DNA of 64,000 nucleotides from Streptomyces antimycoticus. GTDB lineage: Bacteria > Actinomycetota > Actinomycetes > Streptomycetales > Streptomycetaceae. The stretch is from positions 1 to 64,000 of the forward strand of contig NZ_BJHV01000001.1 of NCBI RefSeq assembly GCF_005405925.1. The letters run 5' to 3'. The position numbers were made by a program, and so were the translations under genes. The notes under the pieces were generated by a model that was not told where the DNA came from, did no database searches, and was given only the letters and a program-made list of their open reading frames with translations. This document shows positions 1-9,473 of the stretch, in pieces; the first letter of the stretch is position 1; each line of letters opens with the position of its first letter.

Positions 1-8
1 CGGGGAGG

Positions 9-2072
9 GTGCCGCCGTTCGGGCAGCTGGAGGCGCTGCCGGAACAGGTGCGCGAGCGGGTTCTGGCGTGGCAGCGGCATGTGCGGGAGGTGGAGACCGG
101 CTTTCCTGACGCGGTCGGGCAGGGCGCCCCGCGTGAGCAGTTCGATCCGGCGACACGGAGCCTGGCGCAGCGGGAGCGGGCGAAGGCCGAGGAGTTGAGG
201 GCGGCGGGCTGGGCGGCGAGTGCGGCGACGGTGCGCCGGATGCGGGCGCGCTACCGCAGCGAGGGCTTGTGGGGGCTGGTGGATGGCCGGGTGGTGAGGG
301 AGCGGTCGGCGGTGGGGCGGGCCGATGAGCGGGTGGTCGCGGCAGTCAGGAAGGTGTTGGAGGGGCAGCGGGAGCGGTCGACGGGCACGCTGGTGCGGCT
401 GCGCCGCCGGGTGGGGTGGCTGCTGGAGGAGGAGTACGGCGCCGGGGTGGTGGCTCTGCCTCCGGCGTCGACGTTCAACCGGCTGGTGCACGCGGTGGCC
501 GACGGGCAGGGCCTTTTGGGGACGGCGGCGCAGCGGCGGTGGCATGCGTCGCGGCCGGCGCCGCCGTTCACGCCGACGGTGGCACTGCGGCCGGGTGAGC
601 TGGTGATGCTGGACAGCACTCCGCTGGATGTACTGGCGGTGCTGGACGACGGTGTGACCGGCCGTCTTGAGCTGAGCATCGCGCTGGACGTGGCGACGCG
701 CAGCATCTGCGCCGCGCTGCTGCGGCCGGTGGGTACGACGTCGGTGGACGCGGCGTTGCTGCTGGCGCAGATGGTGGTGCCGACGGCGATGCAGCCGGGG
801 TGGGACGCGGCGCTGTCGATGCAGCGGTCGGTCATCCCCTACGAGCGGCTGATCGCGTTGGACGCACGGCTCGAGGGGGCGGCTGCCCGGCCGGTGATCA
901 TGCCGGAGACCGTGGTGGTGGACCAGGGCCGGGTGTACGTGTCGGCTTCGTTCGTCTCGGCGTGCGAGAGCCTGGGGGTGTCGGTGCAGCCGGTGCCGCC
1001 GGCGAACGGCCCGGCGAAGGGGAACGTGGAGCGGACCTTCCGCGCCATCGCCGACGGGTTCAGCCAGTACCTGCCGGGCCACACCGGCTCGGATGTCTCC
1101 CAACGGGGCGCGGCCGCGGAGCGGGATGCGTGCTGGAGCCTGGCGCAGCTTCAGGAGTTGCTGGACGAGTGGGTCATCTGCGGGTGGCAGGAGCGCCGGC
1201 ACGAGGCGCTGCGGCACCCGATGATGCCGCAGGTCGCCGTCTCACCCAACGAAATGTGGGCGGCGCTGGTGGCGGTGACGGGGCATGTACCGGTGCCCTT
1301 GTCCGCCGACGACTACGTCGAGCTGCTGCCCTTGCGGTGGCTGGCGATCAACGACTACGGCGTCCGCTTCGGCTACCGCACCTACGACCACCCCGGCCTG
1401 AACCCCTACCGGCGCCGCCGCTCACCGCGGGCGGACAAGCACGGACGGTGGGAGGTCCACCACAACCCCTACGATCCGAACCGGGTGTGGGTGCGCCTGC
1501 CCAAGGGATGGCTGGAGGTGCCGTGGGTTCACGCGGCGGCGGTTCGGCGCCCGTTCACCGCGTTCACCTTCGACCACGTCCGCTGCACTGTGGAACGCCG
1601 GCATGGCCGTGAAGAGCACGAGGCGGCGATCGCCCAGGCGCTGGATGCGCTGCTGCGCCGTGCCAGCCAGGGACTGGGCAGCAGGCGGGAGCGGACGGTA
1701 GCCGCCCGGGCCCAGGCGGCCGCGCAGATGACCGATCCCTTCCCCGCCGCCACCCCGCGGCAGTGGCCTGCATCTCTCGCGCCGGGGGCCTCGTTCGGGC
1801 TGCCCGGTTCCTTCACCGTCCCGCTTCAGGATGCCGGCGGCTGGGACACCGACAGCCTGGACGACATCGAGGACGACCCGGACGGCGAGGACTACCTTCT
1901 CGCCGGGCTCGCCGACGGCCAGGACGCCGCGGCAGGCGACGCGGATGAGGCCGAAGCATCCGGTCCGACGGCCGAAACGGCCCGGGACCAGGCCGCTGAG
2001 CAGACGCTGGACGCCGCCGGGGCGGGCGGCCTGCGCATCTACGACCCGTACATGGAGGCCCAGGCATGGTGA
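9..2072 (+). CDS. tniA: TniA-like DDE transposase (Mu/Tn7 superfamily)
   Basis: Catalyses DNA strand transfer for the Tn7-like element. A helical DNA-binding N-terminus (about residues 45-180) precedes an integrase-type RNase H core with all three catalytic acidic residues visible: Asp202 (VMLDSTPLDV), Asp305 (VVVDQGRVYVS) and Glu341 (AKGNVERTF), the last two 36 residues apart. A Mu-transposase C-terminal barrel follows, then an acidic low-complexity tail (about 595-687) that in TniA/TnsB proteins usually contacts the ATPase. The length of 687 aa is normal for the family. The GTG at 9 follows a GGGGAGG, but the gene lies at the window edge, so an earlier start is possible. Its stop overlaps the start of the next gene (ATGGTGA), implying translational coupling. 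Confidence 0.9.
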   Translation: MPPFGQLEALPEQVRERVLAWQRHVREVETGFPDAVGQGAPREQFDPATRSLAQRERAKAEELRAAGWAASAATVRRMRARYRSEGLWGLVDGRVVRERSAVGRADERVVAAVRKVLEGQRERSTGTLVRLRRRVGWLLEEEYGAGVVALPPASTFNRLVHAVADGQGLLGTAAQRRWHASRPAPPFTPTVALRPGELVMLDSTPLDVLAVLDDGVTGRLELSIALDVATRSICAALLRPVGTTSVDAALLLAQMVVPTAMQPGWDAALSMQRSVIPYERLIALDARLEGAAARPVIMPETVVVDQGRVYVSASFVSACESLGVSVQPVPPANGPAKGNVERTFRAIADGFSQYLPGHTGSDVSQRGAAAERDACWSLAQLQELLDEWVICGWQERRHEALRHPMMPQVAVSPNEMWAALVAVTGHVPVPLSADDYVELLPLRWLAINDYGVRFGYRTYDHPGLNPYRRRRSPRADKHGRWEVHHNPYDPNRVWVRLPKGWLEVPWVHAAAVRRPFTAFTFDHVRCTVERRHGREEHEAAIAQALDALLRRASQGLGSRRERTVAARAQAAAQMTDPFPAATPRQWPASLAPGASFGLPGSFTVPLQDAGGWDTDSLDDIEDDPDGEDYLLAGLADGQDAAAGDADEAEASGPTAETARDQAAEQTLDAAGAGGLRIYDPYMEAQAW

Positions 2073-3094
2073 CAGCGGCCCAGCCCGCCACCACGAGCAC
2101 GTTCAGTCCGCTGACCACATGGGACGGGTGGCAGCAGTTCGTCGACACGCCCCACGCACCGGCACGGGAGGCCGACGACCAGGAGTGGACGCTGGAGCAG
2201 CGGGAGGACTACCACGCGCGGTTCGTGGTGCTGAAGACCCCCGCCATGGACACCGTCTCCACCGCGGTACGCCGTCTGCTGCTGCTCAACCGCGGCCAGC
2301 AGGGCGGAGCCAGGCGCGGACTGATCATCTCCGGGCCGGCGACCACCGGGAAGACCACCGCGATGCAGCAGCTCGGGCGCACCGTGGAACTCGCTGACCG
2401 GCGCCGCCATCCGAACCAGGACGGGCGTCTGCCGGTGCTGTTCATCACCGTGCCGCCATCCTCCACTCCGAAGATGCTCATCAGCGAGTTCGCCCGCTTC
2501 CTGGGCCTGCCGACGCTGGAGCGGATGAACCAGATCCAGATCACCAACGCCGTGTGCGAGCTGCTGTGCGAGCTGGGCACCCAGCTGGTCCTGGTCGACG
2601 ACGTGCACCTGATGGACACCCGCAGCCGGGCCGGCGCCGAGACCTCCGACCAGCTGAAGTACCTCGGCGAGCGGATCCCGGCCACCTTCGTCTACTCCGG
2701 CATCGACGTCGAATCCTCACCCCTGCTGACCGGCGTGCGCGGCTCCCAGCTCGCCGGCCGCTTCAAAATCGTGCGCAACCAGCCCCTGCGCTACGGCAGC
2801 AGCGCGGACAAGCAGATCTGGAATGACCTCGTGCGCAGCATGGACAGCGCCCTGCGGCTGCGCCATCACCGGCCGGGCACGCTGGTCACGCACGCCGCCT
2901 ACCTGCACGCCCGCACCGGCGGCCGCATGGGCAGCCTCTCCCACCTCATCCGCGAAGCCGCCCTCGTATCCCTGCTGGACGGCACCGAGAAAATCACCAA
3001 GAAACGGCTCGAACAGATCGAGCTCGACAGCGCCGCCGAACAACGGGCCCGGGCACCGCACCGCCACCGGATGCCCTCGCCACGCCAGCCCTGA
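2066..3094 (+). CDS. tniB: TniB-like AAA+ ATPase, transposition helper
   Basis: A MuB/TnsC/TniB-type ATPase that binds target DNA and activates the transposase. Walker A is SGPATTGKTT (Lys96) and Walker B is QLVLVDDVHLMD (about residues 171-182); an arginine-rich C-terminal stretch follows. The length is 342 aa, typical for TniB. It starts 7 bases before the tniA stop, so the two are co-translated. The TniQ-family gene follows 99 bases downstream. Family assignment rests on the motifs and the tniA-tniB-tniQ order. Confidence 0.9.
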   Translation: MVTAAQPATTSTFSPLTTWDGWQQFVDTPHAPAREADDQEWTLEQREDYHARFVVLKTPAMDTVSTAVRRLLLLNRGQQGGARRGLIISGPATTGKTTAMQQLGRTVELADRRRHPNQDGRLPVLFITVPPSSTPKMLISEFARFLGLPTLERMNQIQITNAVCELLCELGTQLVLVDDVHLMDTRSRAGAETSDQLKYLGERIPATFVYSGIDVESSPLLTGVRGSQLAGRFKIVRNQPLRYGSSADKQIWNDLVRSMDSALRLRHHRPGTLVTHAAYLHARTGGRMGSLSHLIREAALVSLLDGTEKITKKRLEQIELDSAAEQRARAPHRHRMPSPRQP

Positions 3095-3193
3095 CCTGCG
3101 TCGTCCGCCTCAACCGTCCGTCCCGATCCCCCGTTTGGCCACTGCTCGGATGCCGGCACATCCGAGCCCGCCAGGAACGACCTCGGCTCCCTC

Positions 3194-4534
3194 ATGCACG
3201 ACTTTCCTCCACCACAGCTGCAGCCGCCGCGTACGGCGGCGGCACGTCCGGGGCCGGTACGGCTCGCGCCGCTGCGGGGCGAGACGAACCTGTCGTACCT
3301 GGACCGGCTGGCCGACCGCTACCGGCTCGGCTTCAGAGACCTCATCCCCGCCCTCCTCCAGGTCGGAGGAGGCCTGTTCAAGGGCTACCGCACGGACGGC
3401 GAGGTCTACCTCAACGCCGAAGCCCGCGCCCGCATCTCCGCGTTCAGCCGCGTGCCCGAGGAGATCCTTCAGCGAGCCCTGCCCGCCTGGACCGCCCAAG
3501 AACCCCTCTCGCCCGCCGGGGCGGGTGCAGCCGGGCGGTTCCGCTTCGGGAGCGTAGTGCCCTCCGCGGGAGAAGGCTGTCGGCTGTGCACGGCCGCACG
3601 CACCGGACGTACCAAGCCTGCACGGCTGTACTTGCAGCCGCACACCCGGATCTGCCCGCGCCACCGGCGCTGGATGCTCGGAACCCACTGGATCGGCGGC
3701 GCACCGGCCGGCACCGAGCAGATCGACCTGACGGGGCTGCCGGAGATGATCGCGGCACACCGGCGGCACCTGAATCTGCTGCGCCATCGGCCGGATGCGT
3801 CCAAGGCTTTCGAGGTCGCCCATGCCGTGGCCGTCTCCTGGTGGGCACAGCAGTGGTCCGAAGAAGAGCAGTGGCCTCACCGGGTACGCCAACTCACACC
3901 TCAGGGGGCCGATCCCGGCTGGTGGCGGCTGCTGGCCAGGGACGCGGTCACCTACCCGGAGACTGTCGCCCTCACCTCGGTCCTCACCGACGAACACACC
4001 CGACAGCGGCTGCTCGCCGACACCGGCGGGCATCTCCCGCACACTCTCACGTACGCCCCCGGCCTGGTCGCCGAGCTGGCGCGTGCCACGGACAGGCCTT
4101 GGCTGTCTGACCGGCTCGCGTCCACGTCGGCAGGTCCGTTGCTGGTGTGGGTGCAGCAGTGCGTACGGGCCGGCATGGGCTCTACCGTCGCGGGCCCTGT
4201 GTGGACCCTTCACATGGCACACCGGCCCCGCAGCATCGCCCGCGAACTCACCGCCTACCGGGAGGCCGCCCACCAGGACGGGAAGACGGCGGACGGTGCG
4301 CGGCTGCACCTGGGACTCCGACACACCTCGGACCAGTCATTCACAACCGGCCTGGCCCACGCCCGCGCCTACGCCGCCGTTCACGGCCACCTCGCCGCAC
4401 CGATCCACAGCCGGTTCAACGGGTTTGCGCTGGGCCGGTGGCTGTCGAACCACCGGAAATCCCCGCGGTACCGCCCGAACACGTCGCGGAACTCGAGGCA
4501 CTGGATCCGTGGTGGCGGCCGCCTTGGACGGTGA
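3194..4534 (+). CDS. tniQ: TniQ-family target-selection protein, N-terminal part; frame breaks into HA repeats
   Basis: TniQ/TnsD-type proteins link the transposition machinery to its target. The start of the mature domain (RLAPLRGETNLSYLDRLADR, about residues 20-40) is the typical TniQ opening, and a zinc-finger-like CxxC with later Cys/His (CRLCTAARTG, ICPRHRRWMLG) follows at about 130-160. From about residue 386 the protein enters a helicase-associated (HA) domain (GLAHARAYAAVHG, FALGRWLSNHRK) and then runs into 23 nonsense residues before the stop at 4534. The same HA domain continues at once in the -1 frame (EHVAELEALDPWW). The intact product would be about 1,080 aa. Loss of one A in the GGAAATCCCC tract near 4456-4461 explains the break; it could be real or a sequence error. 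Confidence 0.8.
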   Translation: MHDFPPPQLQPPRTAAARPGPVRLAPLRGETNLSYLDRLADRYRLGFRDLIPALLQVGGGLFKGYRTDGEVYLNAEARARISAFSRVPEEILQRALPAWTAQEPLSPAGAGAAGRFRFGSVVPSAGEGCRLCTAARTGRTKPARLYLQPHTRICPRHRRWMLGTHWIGGAPAGTEQIDLTGLPEMIAAHRRHLNLLRHRPDASKAFEVAHAVAVSWWAQQWSEEEQWPHRVRQLTPQGADPGWWRLLARDAVTYPETVALTSVLTDEHTRQRLLADTGGHLPHTLTYAPGLVAELARATDRPWLSDRLASTSAGPLLVWVQQCVRAGMGSTVAGPVWTLHMAHRPRSIARELTAYREAAHQDGKTADGARLHLGLRHTSDQSFTTGLAHARAYAAVHGHLAAPIHSRFNGFALGRWLSNHRKSPRYRPNTSRNSRHWIRGGGRLGR

Positions 4535-6405
4535 TGTGGCAGCGTACCTACTACGAAGCCCGCGATCATGCTCGCACCCGGGGCGGCCTGCGGCCCCAGC
4601 GAGGCTTCCCCGCCACCAGCTTCGGCCTGGGAGAATGGCTCTACAACCAGTGCACCGGCTACGCCGACCTGCACCCCGCGCAGCAGCGCCTGCTGTCCGA
4701 CATCGGCCTCACCCCCGAGGCCGTACAGGCGGCCCGGCCCCGCCGCAAGCACATGGCCACCCACTTCGAACGCACCCTCGCGGGTGCACGCGCCTATGCC
4801 CGCACCCACGGCACGCTGGTGACCGCGACCGCCGACACCGTCCAGGACGGATTCAAGCTAGGGCAGTGGCTGGCCAACCAGCGCAGCAAAGACCGGGCCT
4901 ACCAGCTGCGTCATGGCGCTCCCTCGCCCGCGCGCTGGCGCTGTCGGCGATCGACCCCTGGTGGAACCCGCCCTGGGCCCTGAAGTGGCAGCGCTCCTGG
5001 CACCAGGCACACACCCACGTCCAAGACGGTCACGTCCTGGATGCCGCGGCCGGATTCCCCGGCACCAGCAGCGCACTCGCCACGTGGCTGATCAACCAGT
5101 GCGCCCAGTACGACACACTCCAGCCCGACCAGCAGGACCTGATCGCCCGGATCGGGCTGACCGCAGACCGGGCCCGCGGCGCGGCCGCACGGCCCGCCGA
5201 ACGCGAAGCCGACTTCGCCGTCGGACTCGGCTACGCACGCTCCTACCACTCGGCACACGGCACCCTCGCTGCCGCGATCAGCACCGTCCACGACGGGTTT
5301 GAGCTGGGGCGGTGGCTGCGCCGGCAACGCCAGCACGCCCGAACCGATGCCGACAGAGGCTCGCCTCAGTCTGCCGCGGCGGAGGCGCTGACCGCCGTCG
5401 ATCCGTGGTGGTGTCCGCCCTGGAGCATGGCGTGGCAACGCGCCTGGCAGGACATCCACCATCAGGTCCAGGCCGGCCATCAGCTCGACGCCATGCACGA
5501 GTTCCGTAGCTTCTCCTCCACCGAGCGGGCCTGGCTACGCCGGCAGATCACCCGCTACGGAGGCCTGCATCCCGGCCAGCAGCGCCTCCTGGCCGACATC
5601 GGCCTCACCGAGGAGAGCACCCGCACCCGGTCCGTAACCCCGTATGCGGAGACCGCGCTCGAGCACGCCCGCGGCTACACAGCCACGCACGGCAGTCTGG
5701 CAACGCCGTACTGCGCCGTCCACGACGGCTTCCCCCTGGGATCCTGGCTCGCCCGACAACGCCTTCTGGCCCATAACGCGAACACCCCGTACGCCGTTCA
5801 CCGCGCCCTGACCACGCTCGACCCCTGGTGGAACCCGCCCTGGCCCATGCGCTGGCAGCGCGCCTACCACCACGCCTGCACTACACCCATCAGCTCCACC
5901 ACCCATTCCTGGGCGTCCGCTCAACGCGCCGCCTGGCGCCGGCTACACCCGCAACAGCGCGCGCTCCTCACCGACATCGGCATCACCCCCGAAAACCGGA
6001 CAGCCACACGGCGCCGCGAAGCGACCCGCTCCTACCCGCCAAGCCCCGGCCTGGCCCACGCCCGCGCCTGGGCCGAGGGGACCGGCAACCTCTGCGTCCC
6101 CAAAAGCGCGCACCATGAGGGCTTTCCTCTGGGGGTCTGGCTGATCCAACAACGCCGCAAAGCAGGCCAACGCCGCCTCTCCCCCGCCACCCTGCACGCC
6201 CTCGACACCATCGATCCCTGGTGGAACCCACCCTGGCCCTTCCACTGGCACCGCACCTACCACCATGCCCAGTCCTGCCACCGCACCAGCCAGCCCTACC
6301 CGCCACGCATCACCTCATGGATCCAGACCCAACACCGCGACTGGCCACGACTGCACCCTCAGCAGCAACACCTCCTCACCACCATCGGCTTCACCCCGGA
6401 CTTCA
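4349..6405 (+). repeat. Array of ten helicase-associated (HA) domains in five A/B pairs
   Basis: Each pair is about 130-140 residues. The A unit runs from an ARAYxxxHGxL helix through GFxLGxWL to DPWWNPPW. The B unit runs from WQRxxxxA through a shorter LGxWL-like segment to LHPxQQRLLxDIGLTP. Five A units start near 4349, 4770, 5215, 5655 and 6045, each followed by its B unit; the last two B units have lost the middle LGxWL. Helicase-associated domains (PF03457) are compact three-helix DNA-binding modules. An alternating array on a TniQ protein suggests an extended DNA-reading surface, which is my inference. Confidence 0.8.
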
Positions 6406-6449
6406 CCAGCGACACCTGCTCCACACTCGACAACCGGCGAAACGCATAG
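4457..6449 (+). pseudogene. Continuation of the TniQ-HA protein in two further frames (HA-repeat array)
   Basis: From about 4460 to 4910 the HA-repeat protein is read in frame 1, then from about 4905 to the TAG at 6447-6449 in frame 3. Each switch is a -1 shift. Neither piece has a convincing start codon or ribosome site of its own. The HA motif grammar (LGxWL, DPWWNPPW, LHPxQQRLL, DIGLTPE) carries straight across both joins, so one ancestral gene is clear. With two missing bases restored, the segment adds about 660 residues to the TniQ protein. Either the gene is dead, or two bases were lost in sequencing. Confidence 0.75.
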
Positions 6450-6507
6450 CGGTGATCGCCGGACCGGTATTAGCCTCTTTCTTCAGCTTTCGGCAGGAGC
6501 GCTACAC

Positions 6508-8736
6508 ATGAGCGGTGCAGTCCCGGCAGGCTTTACGTCCGAAGACAAGGACCTGGAGAAGGTTCTCGCCGCGTGCCACGACAGACTGCCTCCTCCCGCC
6601 CAGTGGTCAGCCTTCGCCGGCTACCCCCATAGCCTCGCACTCTCAGTGATCGATGCCATTTGGTCGGTCGGCACCCGTTACGCCATCACCACAGGCGTGA
6701 TCAACCGCTACACCACAGAGCGCAGGCTGATGGGCGCCGACGCCATGGGTGACGACCTGACGGACCTGCTCTCCTTCTACGACCGTCTGGGCGGCATCGA
6801 CGCCTTCATCCACGACATCGGCACCAGAAATCGCGTCTCCACCCAGCCAGGCGCCCCCCTGAAAGGCACAGCCGTCCAACAGGCCGCAACAGCCCTGTTG
6901 GGCCTCGGCATCAACACAGCCGCGCAGTTCCGGGCCGCCGCGACGACCGACCTCGGAGACGAGGCCCGAGCTGCATGGACTGCCGTACCGGGGCAGAGCT
7001 CGGGCGTCTCCTGGCGTTATCTGCGCATGTTGCTCGGACTACCGGACGTCAAGCCGGACCGCATGGTGATCCGGTTCATCGCCTCCGCCTTGGGCATCTC
7101 CGAGCGCGTGCTCGAGCGCGAACGTGCCGTCCAGCTCGTCTGCGCCGCAGCCGAGCGCCTCGGTGTAGAACCGCCGGCCCTCGACCACGCCATTTGGACC
7201 TGGCAGACGACAGGCCACCGCGCGCATGACGGCATCAGTCAAGCGGAGCACCTCAGGGCCCTTGCGCACACGTTCATCGGCGCAGCGTTCCCGATCCTGG
7301 CCCAGCAGCGCGTTATCCCAGCCTCCGTCTTCCAGCCTTTCGTCCACGTCGGCCGCGACTACGCAGGCCCGGACCTCATGCACCAACCCGAGTTCCAGGA
7401 ACTGGAGTCGGCCCTGAAGCAGGCGTATCCCAGGCGGTTCGCGGAGCCGTTGAAAAGACGCCACGCCGAGTTCGCAAACCACTACGTCTTCAGGTTCCTC
7501 GAGGCTGCCATCGCGCGGTGCGCGCTCAGCGACAGCGTGTTCGAAGCCGACAGCCCCGCCGTAGCCAGATCCGCCGACGAGATGATCGACGTCCTCAACA
7601 GCAACGAGTACACCCTGCAGTGCTGCCGCGCCGTCACCCACATCACCACCACGGGGGAAGAACCCGTTCAGATCGGCGAGGTCACCGTCTACCGGGAGAG
7701 CGACACCCGCGACCTCGTCCAGCGAGCGCAGCAGTTGATCCCGGCCATTTCGACCGCATTCGGCGGAGATCTTCCCTTCATCTACGCGCCGCCCCACGCA
7801 CTCCTCGTCTCCACTGCTGCTGTTGCGCAAGGCGACGACCCATACGATGCCGGACGTCGGGCATCCTCGACAATCAACCGTTTCCTGCTGCTCGCTCGAC
7901 TGCTGCACGCGGGGTCGCATCAATCCGGTTGGGAGATCACCGGCGCCTCCACCCTCGTGTCCGAAATCCGCCCGCAGTCACGGACGTTCAACCCGTTGCA
8001 ACTGGGCTCCCTCCATGAGCGCGTCGTGCCACTCTCCGCCGACGACGCGCCGGCCTTCGCCGCGCTCAGCGACTTCATCGACGCGGCGGTCATCAAACGC
8101 GACGGCATGGCGGCAACGTCCTTCGACACGGCCCTGTACCGGTACAACCGCGCCCACGAAGAAGGCAACAACTTCGAACGCATCGTCGACCTCGCCACCG
8201 CCCTTGAGGCTGTCCTCACCGGAGACGACAAAGGTGAAGGCCTCTCACTCCGGCTCAAGAACCGGGCCGCTGCACTGCTGGCCACCACGACGGACACCGG
8301 GACATCAATCTTCAGCGACATCACCCAGCTCTACGAGCTGCGCTCCCGCCTGGTCCACGGCGGCAGCATCCCCCAAAAGACCCTCGGCAAGATGATCACG
8401 TCCGTCTCCACCGTCCCCGACGGTGCCATGTTCGGCGTCGCCCTTGCCTTCGCTGTCGACCGCATGCGCGACCTCGTACGCCGCTCATTCCTCGCCCGAC
8501 TCTGCCTGGGCTCTGGCACCGACGCCCTGTGGCCTTTCGACAAGAGCACACCAGTAGACGCGGCACTGGCCGACGACACCACACGCGCACAATGGCGAGC
8601 CCACTGGAGAGACCAGCTCGCAAGCCTCGGCGCTGCCTCAGCCGCCGATCCAGCCCGCCCCGGAACCGACCCGATCACCCGGCGCAGCAACACACAAACA
8701 CAGCCGCACCACTCCACAGAACCACACCCCAAGTAG
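6508..8736 (+). CDS. HhH-GPD-like DNA-glycosylase domain fused to Apea-like HEPN RNase domain
   Basis: Probable defence effector of 742 aa. The N-terminal part (about 1-230) looks like an endonuclease III-type fold: a helix-hairpin-helix (VPGQSSGVSWRY from residue 160) followed by VKPDRMVIRF, where Asp184 fits the catalytic Asp of HhH-GPD enzymes. No C-x6-C-x2-C-x5-C iron-sulphur motif follows, and the catalytic Lys position is not conserved. The C-terminal part (about 540-650) matches Apea-like HEPN domains, with ALEAVLTGDDKGE, then LRSRLVHGG giving a canonical Rx4H motif (Arg612, His617). The middle region is not recognised. The ATG at 6508 follows GGAG at 6494-6497. It sits 58 bases after the TniQ-HA gene and is probably cargo. 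Substrates are unknown; DNA sensing by the first domain and RNA cutting by the second is inference. Confidence 0.75.
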   Translation: MSGAVPAGFTSEDKDLEKVLAACHDRLPPPAQWSAFAGYPHSLALSVIDAIWSVGTRYAITTGVINRYTTERRLMGADAMGDDLTDLLSFYDRLGGIDAFIHDIGTRNRVSTQPGAPLKGTAVQQAATALLGLGINTAAQFRAAATTDLGDEARAAWTAVPGQSSGVSWRYLRMLLGLPDVKPDRMVIRFIASALGISERVLERERAVQLVCAAAERLGVEPPALDHAIWTWQTTGHRAHDGISQAEHLRALAHTFIGAAFPILAQQRVIPASVFQPFVHVGRDYAGPDLMHQPEFQELESALKQAYPRRFAEPLKRRHAEFANHYVFRFLEAAIARCALSDSVFEADSPAVARSADEMIDVLNSNEYTLQCCRAVTHITTTGEEPVQIGEVTVYRESDTRDLVQRAQQLIPAISTAFGGDLPFIYAPPHALLVSTAAVAQGDDPYDAGRRASSTINRFLLLARLLHAGSHQSGWEITGASTLVSEIRPQSRTFNPLQLGSLHERVVPLSADDAPAFAALSDFIDAAVIKRDGMAATSFDTALYRYNRAHEEGNNFERIVDLATALEAVLTGDDKGEGLSLRLKNRAAALLATTTDTGTSIFSDITQLYELRSRLVHGGSIPQKTLGKMITSVSTVPDGAMFGVALAFAVDRMRDLVRRSFLARLCLGSGTDALWPFDKSTPVDAALADDTTRAQWRAHWRDQLASLGAASAADPARPGTDPITRRSNTQTQPHHSTEPHPK

Positions 8737-8909
8737 CGACCCACTGCAACAGCACCACGCTCAGCCAACCTGAACACCCACAACACACCCGCAGGTCAAG
8801 CAGCCACCGATCTGTTCACACCAACCCTCCGAAGCACCCGCACCCCACGGAGACCACTCAGAAGAACTGCGAAATCCCAGCTCATGAACCCCAGAACAGC
8901 GCAGAAAAA

Positions 8910-9407
8910 GTGGGCGACGACAGGGACTGTTCGTGGCCGCTGAACTGGCAGCGGCACTACCGGGTGCTCGCAGACCTGGTCGACGCCGATGGCAGCCTGC
9001 CCGACATCACCCCCGGTGTGCTGATGGACGGTGACGACCTCGGGCGGTGGCTGGAGCGGCAGAAGCAGCCAGGCACCTGGGCGCAGCTGTCGACCGAGCA
9101 GCAGGAGCGGCTGTCCAGGCTGGGCATCAAACCCGCTGAGGGGCCGTCACGCGGCCCGGCGGCCACGTGTTCGACGGAGGGGTCGAGCAAGGCGCAGCAG
9201 GCGTTCCAACGCGGCCTGGCAGCCCTCGCGCAGTGGGTGGAGCGAGAAGGCGCCCACCGGCCGGTACGCCGCAAGGCGGTAGAGACCTTGCCCGATGGGA
9301 CCGAGACCAAGCTCGGCATCTGGTACAGCAACACCAAGGCTAGGCGCGACAAGCTCACCCAGGAACAGCTGGACTCGCTGCGGGAACTGGGCATGGAGTG
9401 GGTGTGA
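8910..9407 (+). CDS. Small helicase-associated (HA) domain protein
   Basis: Encodes two HA domains: WPLNWQRHYRVLADLV through GDDLGRWLERQKQ to QERLSRLGI, and FQRGLAALAQWVEREG through LGIWYSNTKARRDKL to LRELGMEW. The first resembles the B unit and the second the A unit of the TniQ-linked array, so it may be a detached piece of a similar protein or a stand-alone DNA-binding partner. The GTG at 8910 is the first plausible start. The reading frame is open further upstream but there has no recognisable protein character. No clear ribosome site is visible, so the start is uncertain. Confidence 0.55.
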   Translation: MGDDRDCSWPLNWQRHYRVLADLVDADGSLPDITPGVLMDGDDLGRWLERQKQPGTWAQLSTEQQERLSRLGIKPAEGPSRGPAATCSTEGSSKAQQAFQRGLAALAQWVEREGAHRPVRRKAVETLPDGTETKLGIWYSNTKARRDKLTQEQLDSLRELGMEWV

Positions 9408-9473
9408 GACAGGGAAGGAGGAAATCGGTCGTGGAGCGCCAGGCGGCCTGCGCCTCCTTGTCCAGATTTGCCG

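Noticed and set aside
3795..4900. Long plus-strand frame 3 ahead of the HA-repeat segment
   Set aside because: It overlaps the TniQ frame and is Arg/Pro-rich shadow sequence; it only becomes real protein after about 4905.
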